Positions 1-5,894 of a stretch of DNA of 14,800 nucleotides are shown here, one piece after another. The stretch covers positions 1 to 14,800 of the forward strand of contig JAOTWH010000036.1 of assembly GCA_029863035.1 (NCBI GenBank), in the 5' to 3' direction. This DNA is from Acidimicrobiia bacterium. Its GTDB lineage: Bacteria > Actinomycetota > Acidimicrobiia > UBA5794 > JAOTWH01. The position numbers were made by a program, and so were the translations under genes. Below the pieces are notes generated by a model. The model worked only from the letters and a program-made list of their open reading frames with translations. It did not search any database and had not been told where the DNA came from. Each line of letters begins with the position of its first letter. The stretch's first letter is position 1.

Positions 1-43
1 GAATGACCCAACCCTCAGCGAATCATGAATATGGAGGTCCACC

Positions 44-209
44 GTGACAGCACTGGCTACGCGACTGACTGGCACCGTTGACACAACACCCCCGGCTGAT
101 CGCCGGGCTGCTGGGAGGCGTGGTTCTGTTCTTCCTTGCCGCGTGCCTGCTCAACGATGTCATCCCGATCTGCCACTGGGTATTCAGGTGTGACCACCGG
201 ATGCACTGA
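44..209 (+). pseudogene. Small single-pass membrane peptide, apparently frameshifted
   Basis: A GTG at 44 follows an excellent ribosome binding site, GGAGG at 33-37, with six bases between them. That frame begins VTALATRLTGTVDTT, then loses sense and stops at 191-193. The frame that continues downstream, to the stop at 207-209, encodes a clear membrane segment (LIAGLLGGVVLFFLAACL) followed by a short Cys/His-containing tail. The two frames join if one C is removed from the five-C run at 89-93, giving a peptide of about 54 residues. It is therefore either a broken gene or a homopolymer sequencing error. I recognise no family. It is the first of several damaged small genes in this low-density region. 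Confidence 0.4.
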
Positions 210-251
210 GCGGACAAGGCTTACAGGCCCGACAAGAGAAAGACGGTGATC

Positions 252-419
252 ATGTTCCAGGTATCGATGCCAACCAGTTGCCCCCAATGTGGGTGCGCAG
301 ACGTGGAGCGCACGGGAAACATGCGGAGCAAGCGGTTCTTATGCCTCGAAGGGCACCAGTTCGAGGTTCCCAAGCGTCGGGGGATGTTGGCAAGACTCCG
401 TAAGAAGCAGTCCGCTTAG
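252..419 (+). CDS. Small zinc-ribbon protein, 55 aa
   Basis: This short open frame starts at ATG 252 and encodes 55 residues. Residues 10-14 read CPQCGC, and a second half-site, LCLEGHQF at about residues 30-37, offers Cys and His, so a zinc ribbon or zinc knuckle is likely. The C-terminal 15 residues are strongly basic (KRRGMLARLRKKQSA), which would suit nucleic-acid or phosphate contact. An in-frame GTG at 246 is an alternative start, and the ribosome binding site is weak (AAGAGAAAG just upstream). Five bases separate its stop from the end of the convergent zinc-ribbon frame on the minus strand. The metal site is seen in the sequence; the function is unknown. Confidence 0.5.
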   Translation: MFQVSMPTSCPQCGCADVERTGNMRSKRFLCLEGHQFEVPKRRGMLARLRKKQSA

Positions 420-424
420 CGCGA

Positions 425-753
425 TCAGGCCCTCCGACTCCTGTACTCCCACGAGTACTCGCCTACTTTGCCGCAGTATTTGCACTCGCTGGCCTCGAGG
501 GGCACCCACTCTGCACAATCCGGGCACTCGACAAGCCCGGACTGACGTCTTGCGATTGGGCGGCAGATCGATGATCCAGGTAGACCGGCCCTGCTCGTGG
601 AAGCTACGACCTACGGAAGTAGTACCCAGCTCCGAAGCCAGCGGCGACCGCAAGAATCAAGAAGATGGTGCCTGCATCCTCAACCGTGAAGTTGAGTACG
701 ACGAATATGATCGTGAGTAGGGTCAAAACGACGGCAAGAGCTCGGTTGTTCAT
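425..753 (-). pseudogene. Two-pass membrane protein with C-terminal zinc ribbon, split by a frameshift
   Basis: From ATG 753 the first frame gives 49 residues with two hydrophobic helices (roughly residues 5-21 and 28-45) and ends YYFRRS at the stop 604-606. A second minus-strand frame is open from 610 down to the stop at 425-427. It has no ATG, GTG or TTG before its conserved part, which reads VECPDCAEWV and then ECKYCGK, a typical two-CxxC zinc ribbon. The frames meet at 604-610, so one lost base would explain the break. Membrane helices followed by a CPxCA...CxxCG ribbon is a common small-protein layout. The upstream reading to 882 only translates a repeat and is rejected as coding. The 49-residue part could still be a complete small protein. 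Confidence 0.4.
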
Positions 754-862
754 ACTGGTGCAGTATTGCAGTCCTATGGCTTGTGTTCTGGGCTGAGACG
801 CTTTCTCAGGCATGTGAACCCGCTGGATATCCGGCATTCTGAGCGGCTCTTCTACTGCTTCC

Positions 863-921
863 GCGACCTCAGGCGAGGTCATGCCCTGGTGTGTCAGGGT
901 TGACGAATGTTCCTAGAGGAC
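863..921 (+). repeat. Hairpin-forming repeat, copy A
   Basis: This 59-base copy matches copy B at 1575-1633 at 56 of 59 positions without gaps. Weaker similarity extends leftward to about 835. It contains two small hairpins, GACCTC-AGGC-GAGGTC and CCCTG-GTGTGT-CAGGG, then ACGAATGTTCCTAGAGGAC. It lies between the end of the methyltransferase gene and the start of the membrane/zinc-ribbon gene, both on the minus strand. Confidence 0.75.
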
Positions 922-944
922 CCGTCGGTCGAGACCCGGCGGGT
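920..944. terminator. Hairpin, possible terminator of the methyltransferase gene
   Basis: ACCCGTCGG pairs with CCGGCGGGT (nine pairs, one a G-U wobble) around a seven-base loop, about 40 bases after the methyltransferase stop. There is no convincing T-run, so a factor-dependent or structural role is equally possible. A different hairpin sits in the same place next to repeat copy B. Confidence 0.3.
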
Positions 945-985
945 GGACGTAAGACGCCGGTTTCGACGAGCGGAAGGCTACGGAA

Positions 986-1531
986 TCAAGTGTCGGCAGT
1001 GATCACCAGCTCTTTGCGTTGACGTGAGACTCGGGCGTCGCTGAAGCCGGCCCCGATGAGCCGTTCGGTGAGCGCCTCCGCTTCCGCCGTGGTGAGGCCG
1101 TGGCTACGACCGCTCTGCTGCTCCACCACGAGGAACCGACCGCCGGGTCTGAGCACCCGCAGGGCCTCGGTGATGCCGACGGATTGGTCGGACCAGTGAT
1201 GGAACGCGTGGACCGTCCACACCCGATCGAAGCTAGCCGCGGCGAACGGTAGGGCTTCCGCTGATCCCACCTGATACTCGACGTTGGTTACATCTCCAGA
1301 ACGTCGTGCAGCGATGTGGACCATTGCAGCAGAGTTGTCAACGCCGACGGCCCGCCGCACGAGCGGTGCGGCCATCCGAACTGCGGCACCCGGACCACAG
1401 CCGACGTCTAGCGTCACATGATCTCGGGCCAGCTCGGCGAGCTCGACCACCAGCCGGCTCGACTTCGGGTTGCGACTGAAAAGCGCATACAACTCGGCCG
1501 TGATCCTGGACCATGGGTTCACTTCTTTCAT
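986..1531 (-). CDS. Class I SAM-dependent methyltransferase (Methyltransf_11 / UbiE-like)
   Basis: The 181-residue protein is a complete Rossmann-type methyltransferase. Motif I is LDVGCGPG at residues 41-48, and it binds S-adenosylmethionine. The acidic residue at the end of strand 2 is Asp65 (VGVDNS). The segment GSAEALPF at about 89-96 precedes the acceptor-side motif SFDRVWTVHAFHHW. LRPGGRFLVVE at about 127-137 is the usual post-motif strand. The substrate cannot be told from the sequence; UbiE-like small-molecule methylation is the family norm. The chosen ATG is about 20 bases inside repeat copy B, and the nearest Shine-Dalgarno-like AAGGA is 13 bases upstream, further than usual. The gene is bracketed by repeat copies A and B in the same orientation, and its neighbours are unrelated to it. 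Confidence 0.85.
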   Translation of the reverse strand: MKEVNPWSRITAELYALFSRNPKSSRLVVELAELARDHVTLDVGCGPGAAVRMAAPLVRRAVGVDNSAAMVHIAARRSGDVTNVEYQVGSAEALPFAAASFDRVWTVHAFHHWSDQSVGITEALRVLRPGGRFLVVEQQSGRSHGLTTAEAEALTERLIGAGFSDARVSRQRKELVITADT

Positions 1532-1574
1532 GCCACGATTGTGGTCCTTCTAGCTCGGCTTCTCTACCGCTTTC

Positions 1575-1633
1575 GCGACCTCAGGCGAGGTCACGCCGTG
1601 GTGTGTCAGGGTTCACGAATGTTCCTAGAGGAC
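1575..1633 (+). repeat. Hairpin-forming repeat, copy B
   Basis: Near-identical to copy A (56 of 59 bases). Similarity continues leftward to about 1546, almost to the start codon of the methyltransferase gene. It carries the same GACCTC/GAGGTC hairpin; the second hairpin is slightly weakened by a C-to-G change. It lies between the secreted DUF3224-like gene and the methyltransferase gene. Confidence 0.75.
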
Positions 1634-1638
1634 GCGAA

Positions 1639-1663
1639 GGGACCCCCGCCGGAGCAGGGTCCC
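1639..1663. terminator. Hairpin after the DUF3224-like gene, possible terminator
   Basis: GGGACCC at 1639-1645 pairs exactly with GGGTCCC at 1657-1663 around an 11-base GC-rich loop. It lies about 50 bases after the minus-strand stop at 1713. On the minus strand it is followed only by TTCGCG, so it is not a classical T-tailed terminator. Confidence 0.35.
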
Positions 1664-1712
1664 GTTTCGAGCCACCGTGGGGCAGGCTCTCCTACCCTCA
1701 CAGCTTCGACAT

Positions 1713-2210
1713 CTAACCGGTGAAGTGGACTTTCCCGTCGTAATTCAGAAAGCCCAGCGGGCCCCACCAGCTTCCTTGGCCACGAAGATTCGAAAGATCA
1801 CCCGTCCCGCTGAGAATCACCCAGCTCCCCGACCAGTCACCGCTGCCTGGCCCCGGCGGCCACGGCCCTGAACCGTTCGCTTTGATGACAAGAGTTCCTG
1901 CCTTGCCATCAACTTCTCCTGTGAAGTCCATCCGTCCCTGGTAGGTCCCATGCTTCTTGTGGGCCACCACCACGAACGCCTCGATACTGATGCCCTCAAG
2001 CCCCACAGGCGTCGGGTTAGCCCAGGTTCCCACGTCCCCGTTGGAGATGAAAACGTTCTGTCCGGCCACCTTGGTGGGCTCGGGATCGAAGTCATCAGGG
2101 ACGTAAAACCAGGTACCCCCAACATCAATAGGCCGAGCCGCCGCCGCCGGTACCACCATGACCCCCATCACCAGAGCCATCAATACCAGGATCAGTAATA
2201 GTCGCTTCAT
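1713..2210 (-). CDS. Secreted protein resembling DUF3224
   Basis: The 165-residue product starts with a textbook Sec signal peptide: MKR, a hydrophobic core to about residue 20, and PAAAA as the cleavage zone near residue 25. There is no lipobox cysteine, so a free exported protein is expected. The mature part has alternating small and hydrophobic residues typical of a beta barrel. The stretches YQGRMDFTGEVDGKAGTLVI and SGTGDLSNLRGQGSW resemble the core of DUF3224 proteins, a small barrel family of unknown biochemical role; that assignment comes from pattern memory, not a search. ATG 2210 is chosen because GGGGAGGAG lies nine bases upstream, one of the strongest ribosome binding sites in the window. 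A hairpin at 1639-1663 follows the gene. Confidence 0.75.
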   Translation of the reverse strand: MKRLLLILVLMALVMGVMVVPAAAARPIDVGGTWFYVPDDFDPEPTKVAGQNVFISNGDVGTWANPTPVGLEGISIEAFVVVAHKKHGTYQGRMDFTGEVDGKAGTLVIKANGSGPWPPGPGSGDWSGSWVILSGTGDLSNLRGQGSWWGPLGFLNYDGKVHFTG

Positions 2211-2331
2211 TGTGTAACTCCTCCCCGTAGCGACTTGTGGTGAGGGTGGCAGGTCGGTTGGGGGTATTGCTAGAGGCGATTGACCACCTAGCGTTGCGCG
2301 GTCCTCCCAACGCTATGAGTGTGGACGCAAA

Positions 2332-2367
2332 GCGACCTCAGGCGAGGTCACGCCCTGGTGTGTCAGG
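2332..2367 (+). repeat. Hairpin-forming repeat, copy C (core only)
   Basis: This 36-base copy has the two-hairpin core (GCGACCTCAGGCGAGGTC, then ACGCCCTGGTGTGTCAGG). It diverges from copies A and B on both sides of that core. It sits about 120 bases upstream of the DUF3224-like gene on the minus strand and just upstream of the terminase-like gene on the plus strand. Confidence 0.7.
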
Positions 2368-2398
2368 AGATTCCAGATCGGCTCGCGATAATGGGGGC

Positions 2399-2845
2399 AT
2401 GACTTCAACCCGAATCCGACGTAACCGCCCCAAGCCCCTTCAGGTGGTCCCCTCGCTGGTGCTGCCAGCCTTCCCCCCACCGCGTGACGAGTGGCTAGCG
2501 GAGACCATCGATGATTGGGAAGCCTTCTCAGGCTCTGAGGTGGCGTCCGTAATAGACCTGGCGGCCGATAGCCCTGCCCTGTACCGCTTGTTCGATCTCT
2601 ACGACGAGCGGCAACGAGCAAGGCGCATCACATGGGGCGACCCGGTGGTGGAGGGTTCACACGGCCAGGTGATGCTCCATCCCCTGACGCGCAGGGTCGC
2701 GGCTATCAACAAGGAGCTGTTGGCCCTTGAAGACAGGTTCGGGATGAGTCCCAAGGCACGCTTGGCGCTTGGCATCGCCATCGGCGAGCGCGGTGGTTCG
2801 CTGGAAGCACTCAACGCCGCGTTCAGATCCGAAGCCGGTGAGTGA
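2399..2845 (+). CDS. Phage terminase small subunit, P27-like (orphan)
   Basis: The 148-residue product is basic at the N terminus (RIRRNRPKPL), then has an acidic helical middle (DEWLAETIDDWEAF, ALYRLFDLYDERQRARR). It ends with the segment that identifies P27-type terminase small subunits: a G-S-x-G-Q loop near 86-90, HPLTRRVAAI, then ELLALEDRFGMSPKARLALG at about 106-125. In phages this subunit recognises DNA for packaging by the large subunit. No large subunit, portal or capsid gene is nearby, so this is a phage remnant or a domesticated gene. ATG 2399 is chosen because the frame further upstream (to 2237) only translates repeat copy C. The ribosome binding site is poor (a G-run directly before ATG). 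Confidence 0.7.
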   Translation: MTSTRIRRNRPKPLQVVPSLVLPAFPPPRDEWLAETIDDWEAFSGSEVASVIDLAADSPALYRLFDLYDERQRARRITWGDPVVEGSHGQVMLHPLTRRVAAINKELLALEDRFGMSPKARLALGIAIGERGGSLEALNAAFRSEAGE

Positions 2846-3456
2846 TAGACGGATTTGGCATCGAATGGAAGGCTTAGGAATGGAATCGGGTCGGCACATG
2901 GCCTGCACCTGTAGCTCTGCGGATCACCCCCCTAGCTCAATCCCCAAGGTTGGGGATGACTCCAAGCCCCTACCGAATCACGCTATCCAAGCCCCTACCG
3001 AAACGCTCTTAGCGGATAGGGCACGGTAGGGATTTGCCGCCGACTCCGGTCTCGGTCGAGTCTCCCTGACTCCTCTCCCATCTTCCGGGACCGGAATCGG
3101 TCGGCATTGAATGGAAGACTCAGGAGGGGGAAGGGATAGTGCCGTCAGTCCCAGGTTGTCATGGCAGTAGCTCGAACCACCCCACACCCTGTGCGGCCAG
3201 CTCAAAGCCCAGTCGGGAACGTTTCGACGACGCGAACCCCTAGTTCCTCTTCGACGAGAGCAACAACAGGGTCTAAGTCCGAAGGTCCAACCTCTCCCCC
3301 AGGCCACCTATTCGACAGTCTGGACGAGGCCGCAGCCGACCGCCTCGACAAGGGGTTCCACGCCAGTGATGTGGACAGAATGTGGACACCTGGCCCCGCT
3401 GAGGTCATCACACTTGAGGCAACCAACTGAATCCCCTTACCAGGTAAGGAGAACCT
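2846..3456. other. Non-coding, repeat-rich stretch between the terminase-like gene and tRNA-Ala
   Basis: About 600 bases have no convincing gene. The stretch contains a near-perfect dyad (ATCCCCAA-GG-TTGGGGAT, 2940-2957). TCCAAGCCCCTACCGAA occurs twice, at 2961-2977 and 2986-3002, with the partial inverse CGGTAGGG at 3024-3031. A 23-base imperfect direct repeat lies at 2857-2879 and 3103-3125 (20 of 23 identical). GGAATCGG(G)TCGGCA lies at 2882-2896 and 3093-3106. At 3159-3426 both strands have medium open frames. The minus-strand one contains DLDPVVALVEEELGVRVVE, which faintly recalls the start of ImmA/IrrE-type peptidases, but it breaks off. I do not call a gene here. Confidence 0.5.
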
Positions 3457-3533
3457 TGGTGGAGGTGAGGGGATTTGAACCCCTGGCCTCTTCCGTGCGA
3501 GGGAAGCGCTCTGCCGGGCTGAGCTACACCCCC
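3457..3533 (-). tRNA. tRNA-Ala (anticodon CGC), CCA encoded
   Basis: The reverse complement folds as a full cloverleaf. The acceptor is GGGGGTG/CACCTCC, with the alanine identity pair G3-U70. The D arm is GCTC/GAGC, and the anticodon stem CTTCC/GGAAG encloses the loop CTCGCAC, so the anticodon is CGC (reads GCG). The variable loop has five bases, the T arm is AGGGG-TTCAAAT-CCCCT, the discriminator is A, and the 3' CCA is in the DNA. It lies 18 bases after the SepX-like gene on the same strand. Its 3' end faces the gene-poor, phage-related region, the usual orientation for an integration target. Confidence 0.95.
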
Positions 3534-3551
3534 AGGGGAAGGCGATTGTAG

Positions 3552-3974
3552 TTAGCCGGCGACTACGCGGATATCTGCCTGCTCGGCCGCCTCGAGGGCC
3601 ACCTCACCGCGCTGCTGAACGCGGGCCAGCGAGTGCTCCTTCACCTGGAGCAGCATCGCCACGTAGGCGGCCAGCAGGGCATCGGCGATGAGGTTGATCG
3701 ACAACCAGGTCCAGCTACCTGTGACGATGGACACCGCCAGCGTGGCTACCGCAGCTGCCCCGAGGAACACCAAGATGTGGCGTCGACGGGCTCTCACCCG
3801 GCTGCGGTTGGCCGCGGTTTCGGCCGACACGGCTCGTACGGCTGCCAGTCGTGCCGTGGACCGCGCGAAATTCTCCGTGCTGTGGATGGGGGCTTCGCGA
3901 CGTGAGGTAACGAACGAGGGGATCAGCAGTGCAGCCCATACACCCGCCAACAGGATGAAAAGGACGATCTCTAT
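3552..3974 (-). CDS. SepX/GlpR-like membrane protein, apparent ATA start
   Basis: The protein begins IEIVLFILLAGVWAALLIPS, a membrane anchor, followed by SRREAP and a basic stretch ending RARRRH. A hydrophobic hairpin of two helices follows (about residues 66-83 and 87-110), then a charged tail. This layout matches the actinobacterial SepX/GlpR-type protein, a membrane partner of cell-division septa in Streptomyces; equivalence is inferred. The start is unusual. A perfect GGAGGAG lies at 3982-3988, and seven bases later the codon is ATA (3974). No ATG, GTG or TTG occurs in frame between the upstream stop and that site. The first canonical start is TTG at 3950, which would cut the anchor in half. 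Length is 140 aa from ATA, 132 from TTG. plsY lies upstream and tRNA-Ala downstream on the same strand. Confidence 0.7.
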   Translation of the reverse strand: MEIVLFILLAGVWAALLIPSFVTSRREAPIHSTENFARSTARLAAVRAVSAETAANRSRVRARRRHILVFLGAAAVATLAVSIVTGSWTWLSINLIADALLAAYVAMLLQVKEHSLARVQQRGEVALEAAEQADIRVVAG

Positions 3975-3981
3975 GGTCTCA

Positions 3982-3988
3982 CTCCTCC
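3982..3988 (-). promoter_or_regulatory. Strong ribosome binding site that points to an ATA start
   Basis: On the minus strand this reads GGAGGAG, followed by seven bases and then ATA. Spacing to the TTG at 3950 would be 31 bases, far too long, so the site supports initiation at 3974. Confidence 0.6.
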
Positions 3989-4038
3989 GCTTCGCCCCAG
4001 AGCGTAGACCCTGCGACTTTTAATTACAAGTATGTGGT

Positions 4039-4665
4039 TTAGGCCACCGGGGATTCTTGCCCTCCAACCAGCCGATGGATATTAGGCAGGTGGCGCCACG
4101 CGATGACAGTGGCCATCAGGGCGGCCCAGACAAGCGACCAGCCTCGATGCCCGGTCAGAGCAAGGCCCGGCACCACGACGACCACCAGCGCCATCGAACC
4201 GACCGATGCCAAGCGAGTGGTCGCCACTATGGCACCCCAACCCACGCCGAGGCCGAGACCCAACAACGGCTCGAGCCACAGGATGGCTCCCAGCCCGGTG
4301 GCAACACCCTTACCCCCTTTGAATCCATGCCAAACCGGAAAACAATGTCCGACGACAGCCGCCAGACCTGCGGCGAAGCCGGCGGGCTCGCCGGCCCACA
4401 GGTCGCCAAGTGCCGCAGCACCCACCCCCTTGGCGATGTCGCCCGCCATGGTGGCCGCCGCTGCGCCCTTGCCCATGGTGCGAAAGACATTGGCGGTGCC
4501 TGGATTGCCGCTGCCCTCGGAATAGATGTCCACCCCTGCAAGCTTCGAGACGATCACCCCAAAATCGAGACTGCCCAGCAGGTACGCGACGACGAAGGCG
4601 GCGATGGCTTGAGGCTCCACAGCCAAAGAGTACGAGAAGAGCGGTCGGGTACCATCGGTCGCCAT
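4039..4665 (-). CDS. plsY: Acyl-phosphate:glycerol-3-phosphate acyltransferase PlsY
   Basis: PlsY transfers an acyl group from acyl-phosphate to glycerol-3-phosphate at the membrane, the first step of phospholipid synthesis. All three family loops are visible: the GSGNPGTANVFRTMGKG loop, GHCFPVWHGFKGGKGVATGL, and the C-terminal WRHLPNIHRL. They are separated by hydrophobic helices, consistent with a five-pass protein. From ATG 4665 the protein has 208 residues, normal for the family. In-frame GTG codons at 4680 and 4617 and a TTG at 4623 are alternatives. The 4617 or 4623 start would place the N terminus right at the first helix and free about 45 bases for promoters. ATG 4665 overlaps the divergent gene's ATG in a shared CATG. 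Confidence 0.95.
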   Translation of the reverse strand: MATDGTRPLFSYSLAVEPQAIAAFVVAYLLGSLDFGVIVSKLAGVDIYSEGSGNPGTANVFRTMGKGAAAATMAGDIAKGVGAAALGDLWAGEPAGFAAGLAAVVGHCFPVWHGFKGGKGVATGLGAILWLEPLLGLGLGVGWGAIVATTRLASVGSMALVVVVVPGLALTGHRGWSLVWAALMATVIAWRHLPNIHRLVGGQESPVA

Positions 4666-5311
4666 GACCTTCGAGCCCACCGAGAGGACTGAGATTCACC
4701 GACTGCCGGAAAACGGCCGTTTCGATCGCGCCTCGGCGTACTCCATCCTCGATGAGGCGTTCATATGCCACGTCGGCTTCGTGGACGATGGTCAGCCGTT
4801 CGTGATACCGACCATCCACGCCAGAGACGAAGACACGTTGCTGCTCCATGGCTCGGTAGCCAGCCGGATGCTTCGCAATCTGCGTGATGGCGGGCCATTG
4901 TGTGTCACAGTGACCTTGCTGGACGGCCTGGTCCTGGCTCGATCCGCGTTCGAGCACTCGATGAACTACCGCTCTGTTGTGATATTGGGAACTGCCACCG
5001 AAATCACGGACCCCGACGAAAAACTGAGGGCCATGGAGCTGCTCACCGAGCGCATCGTTGCGGGGCGATGGCCCGAGATCCGCCACCCCAACGAAGCCGA
5101 GTTCCGCAAGACCCGAATGTTGCGCCTGCCCCTGGAAGAGGCTTCGGTCAAGGTGCGCACCGGGCCGCCTGACGAAGAAGAGGAGGACTACGAGCTCGAT
5201 GTGTGGGCGGGAGTGGTGCCCCTGATGCAAAAGGTGGGTAACCCTTTGGCTGATCCGTTGCTCAAAGCGGGTGTTGAGTTGCCGGCCTATCTGCAGCCCT
5301 ATCGGCGCTGA
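4664..5311 (+). CDS. Pyridoxamine 5'-phosphate oxidase-fold flavoprotein (NimA-like)
   Basis: This 215-residue protein belongs to the FMN-binding split-barrel group often annotated as pyridoxamine 5'-phosphate oxidase family. The N-terminal pattern RLPENGRFDRASAYSILDEA, then CHVGFVDDGQPFVIPT and DTLLLHGSVASRMLRNL, is the usual start. Next comes VTLLDGLVLARSAFEHSMNY and RSVVILGTATEI, the strand and loop region that lines the flavin. A central helix (KLRAMELLTERIVAGRW) and a C-terminal VWAGVVPL segment complete the fold. An acidic run (DEEEEDYELD) near residues 169-178 is distinctive. True pyridoxamine oxidase activity should not be assumed; members of this branch have varied or unknown substrates. 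The gene is divergent from plsY and 48 bases before the SAF-domain gene. Confidence 0.85.
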   Translation: MTFEPTERTEIHRLPENGRFDRASAYSILDEAFICHVGFVDDGQPFVIPTIHARDEDTLLLHGSVASRMLRNLRDGGPLCVTVTLLDGLVLARSAFEHSMNYRSVVILGTATEITDPDEKLRAMELLTERIVAGRWPEIRHPNEAEFRKTRMLRLPLEEASVKVRTGPPDEEEEDYELDVWAGVVPLMQKVGNPLADPLLKAGVELPAYLQPYRR

Positions 5312-5359
5312 TTCGCCAGACCCCTACCAACTGCTGCGTCGCCCGAATACGTTCTCGAC

Positions 5360-5884
5360 ATGTACTGGTTTCGGCGCCCTCCCTACTTGCGATGGGCGGC
5401 GGGAGCGGCGGTTCTCGCGTTCGCCGCCGTCATCGAGCTGGCACCCCGGACCACGGAAGCCAGGCCGTTCGCGGTAACCGACCTCGGCCCAGGGCACGAG
5501 CTGGTCGAGTCCGACATCGAGTGGCGCCAGGTGGAGAAGGGCCTCCTTCCCCTCCCAGATCTAGCCGGAGTCACAGCCGTCAGCCTCGGGGCAGGAGAAC
5601 CGATCTTGGCGTCGAGTCTGACCAAGACCGACCTGGTACCAGCGAGCTGGTGGTCAGTTCCGGTGCGCCTGCCTGAAGGCGTACTGGTCGGCACACCGGT
5701 GAAACTGATCGTGACGGACACCGGCCATGAAGCCGATGGGATGATCTCGGTCCCTCCGTCGGACGACCCGTTCGCCATCGACCCGACGGGGTTGGTTGCA
5801 GTGCCCGAAGCCGATGCTGGTCGCATTGCAGCGGCCGAGACCCGCCGCACCCTGACCATCCTGGTGGGAGGGGCCCGCCGGTAA
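5360..5884 (+). CDS. Membrane-anchored SAF-domain protein
   Basis: The 174-residue product has a short basic N terminus (WFRRPPYLR) and a membrane anchor at about residues 12-27. A SAF-type beta-clip domain follows: FAVTDLGPGHELVESDIEWR, then VTAVSLGAGEPILASSL, the order seen in CpaB/FlgA-like proteins. The next part (WWSVPVRLPEGVLVGTPVKLIVTD) resembles the CpaB tail in which a property is set at the pilus assembly site. None of the usual tad/flp pilus genes are present, so a pilus role is unsupported. The gene is followed after 10 bases by uppP and probably shares its transcript. No strong ribosome binding site precedes ATG 5360. Confidence 0.7.
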   Translation: MYWFRRPPYLRWAAGAAVLAFAAVIELAPRTTEARPFAVTDLGPGHELVESDIEWRQVEKGLLPLPDLAGVTAVSLGAGEPILASSLTKTDLVPASWWSVPVRLPEGVLVGTPVKLIVTDTGHEADGMISVPPSDDPFAIDPTGLVAVPEADAGRIAAAETRRTLTILVGGARR

Positions 5885-5894
5885 CCTCTGCGCG

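Noticed and set aside
604..882. 92-residue version of the membrane protein
   Set aside because: The N-terminal 43 residues translate repeat copy A and its flank; the natural start is ATG 753.
843..1633. Integron attC sites between gene units
   Set aside because: The repeats do not carry the required GTTRRRY and RYYYAAC ends, and no integron integrase is in the window. The array resembles cassettes only in layout.
2237..2398. N-terminal extension of the terminase-like protein
   Set aside because: It translates repeat copy C and shows no domain; the similarity to terminase begins after ATG 2399.
3161..3430. 89-residue plus-strand gene before the tRNA
   Set aside because: It is low-complexity Ser/Thr/Pro in its first half, has no ribosome binding site, and shows no recognisable domain, though its last 40 residues are not obviously nonsense.
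3366..3551. Plus-strand frame containing EVRGFEPLASSVRGKR
   Set aside because: It is the antisense translation of the tRNA-Ala gene, a well-known false gene.
4057..4692. Long plus-strand frame opposite plsY
   Set aside because: It is the antisense shadow of plsY, rich in Arg, His and Pro with no domain.
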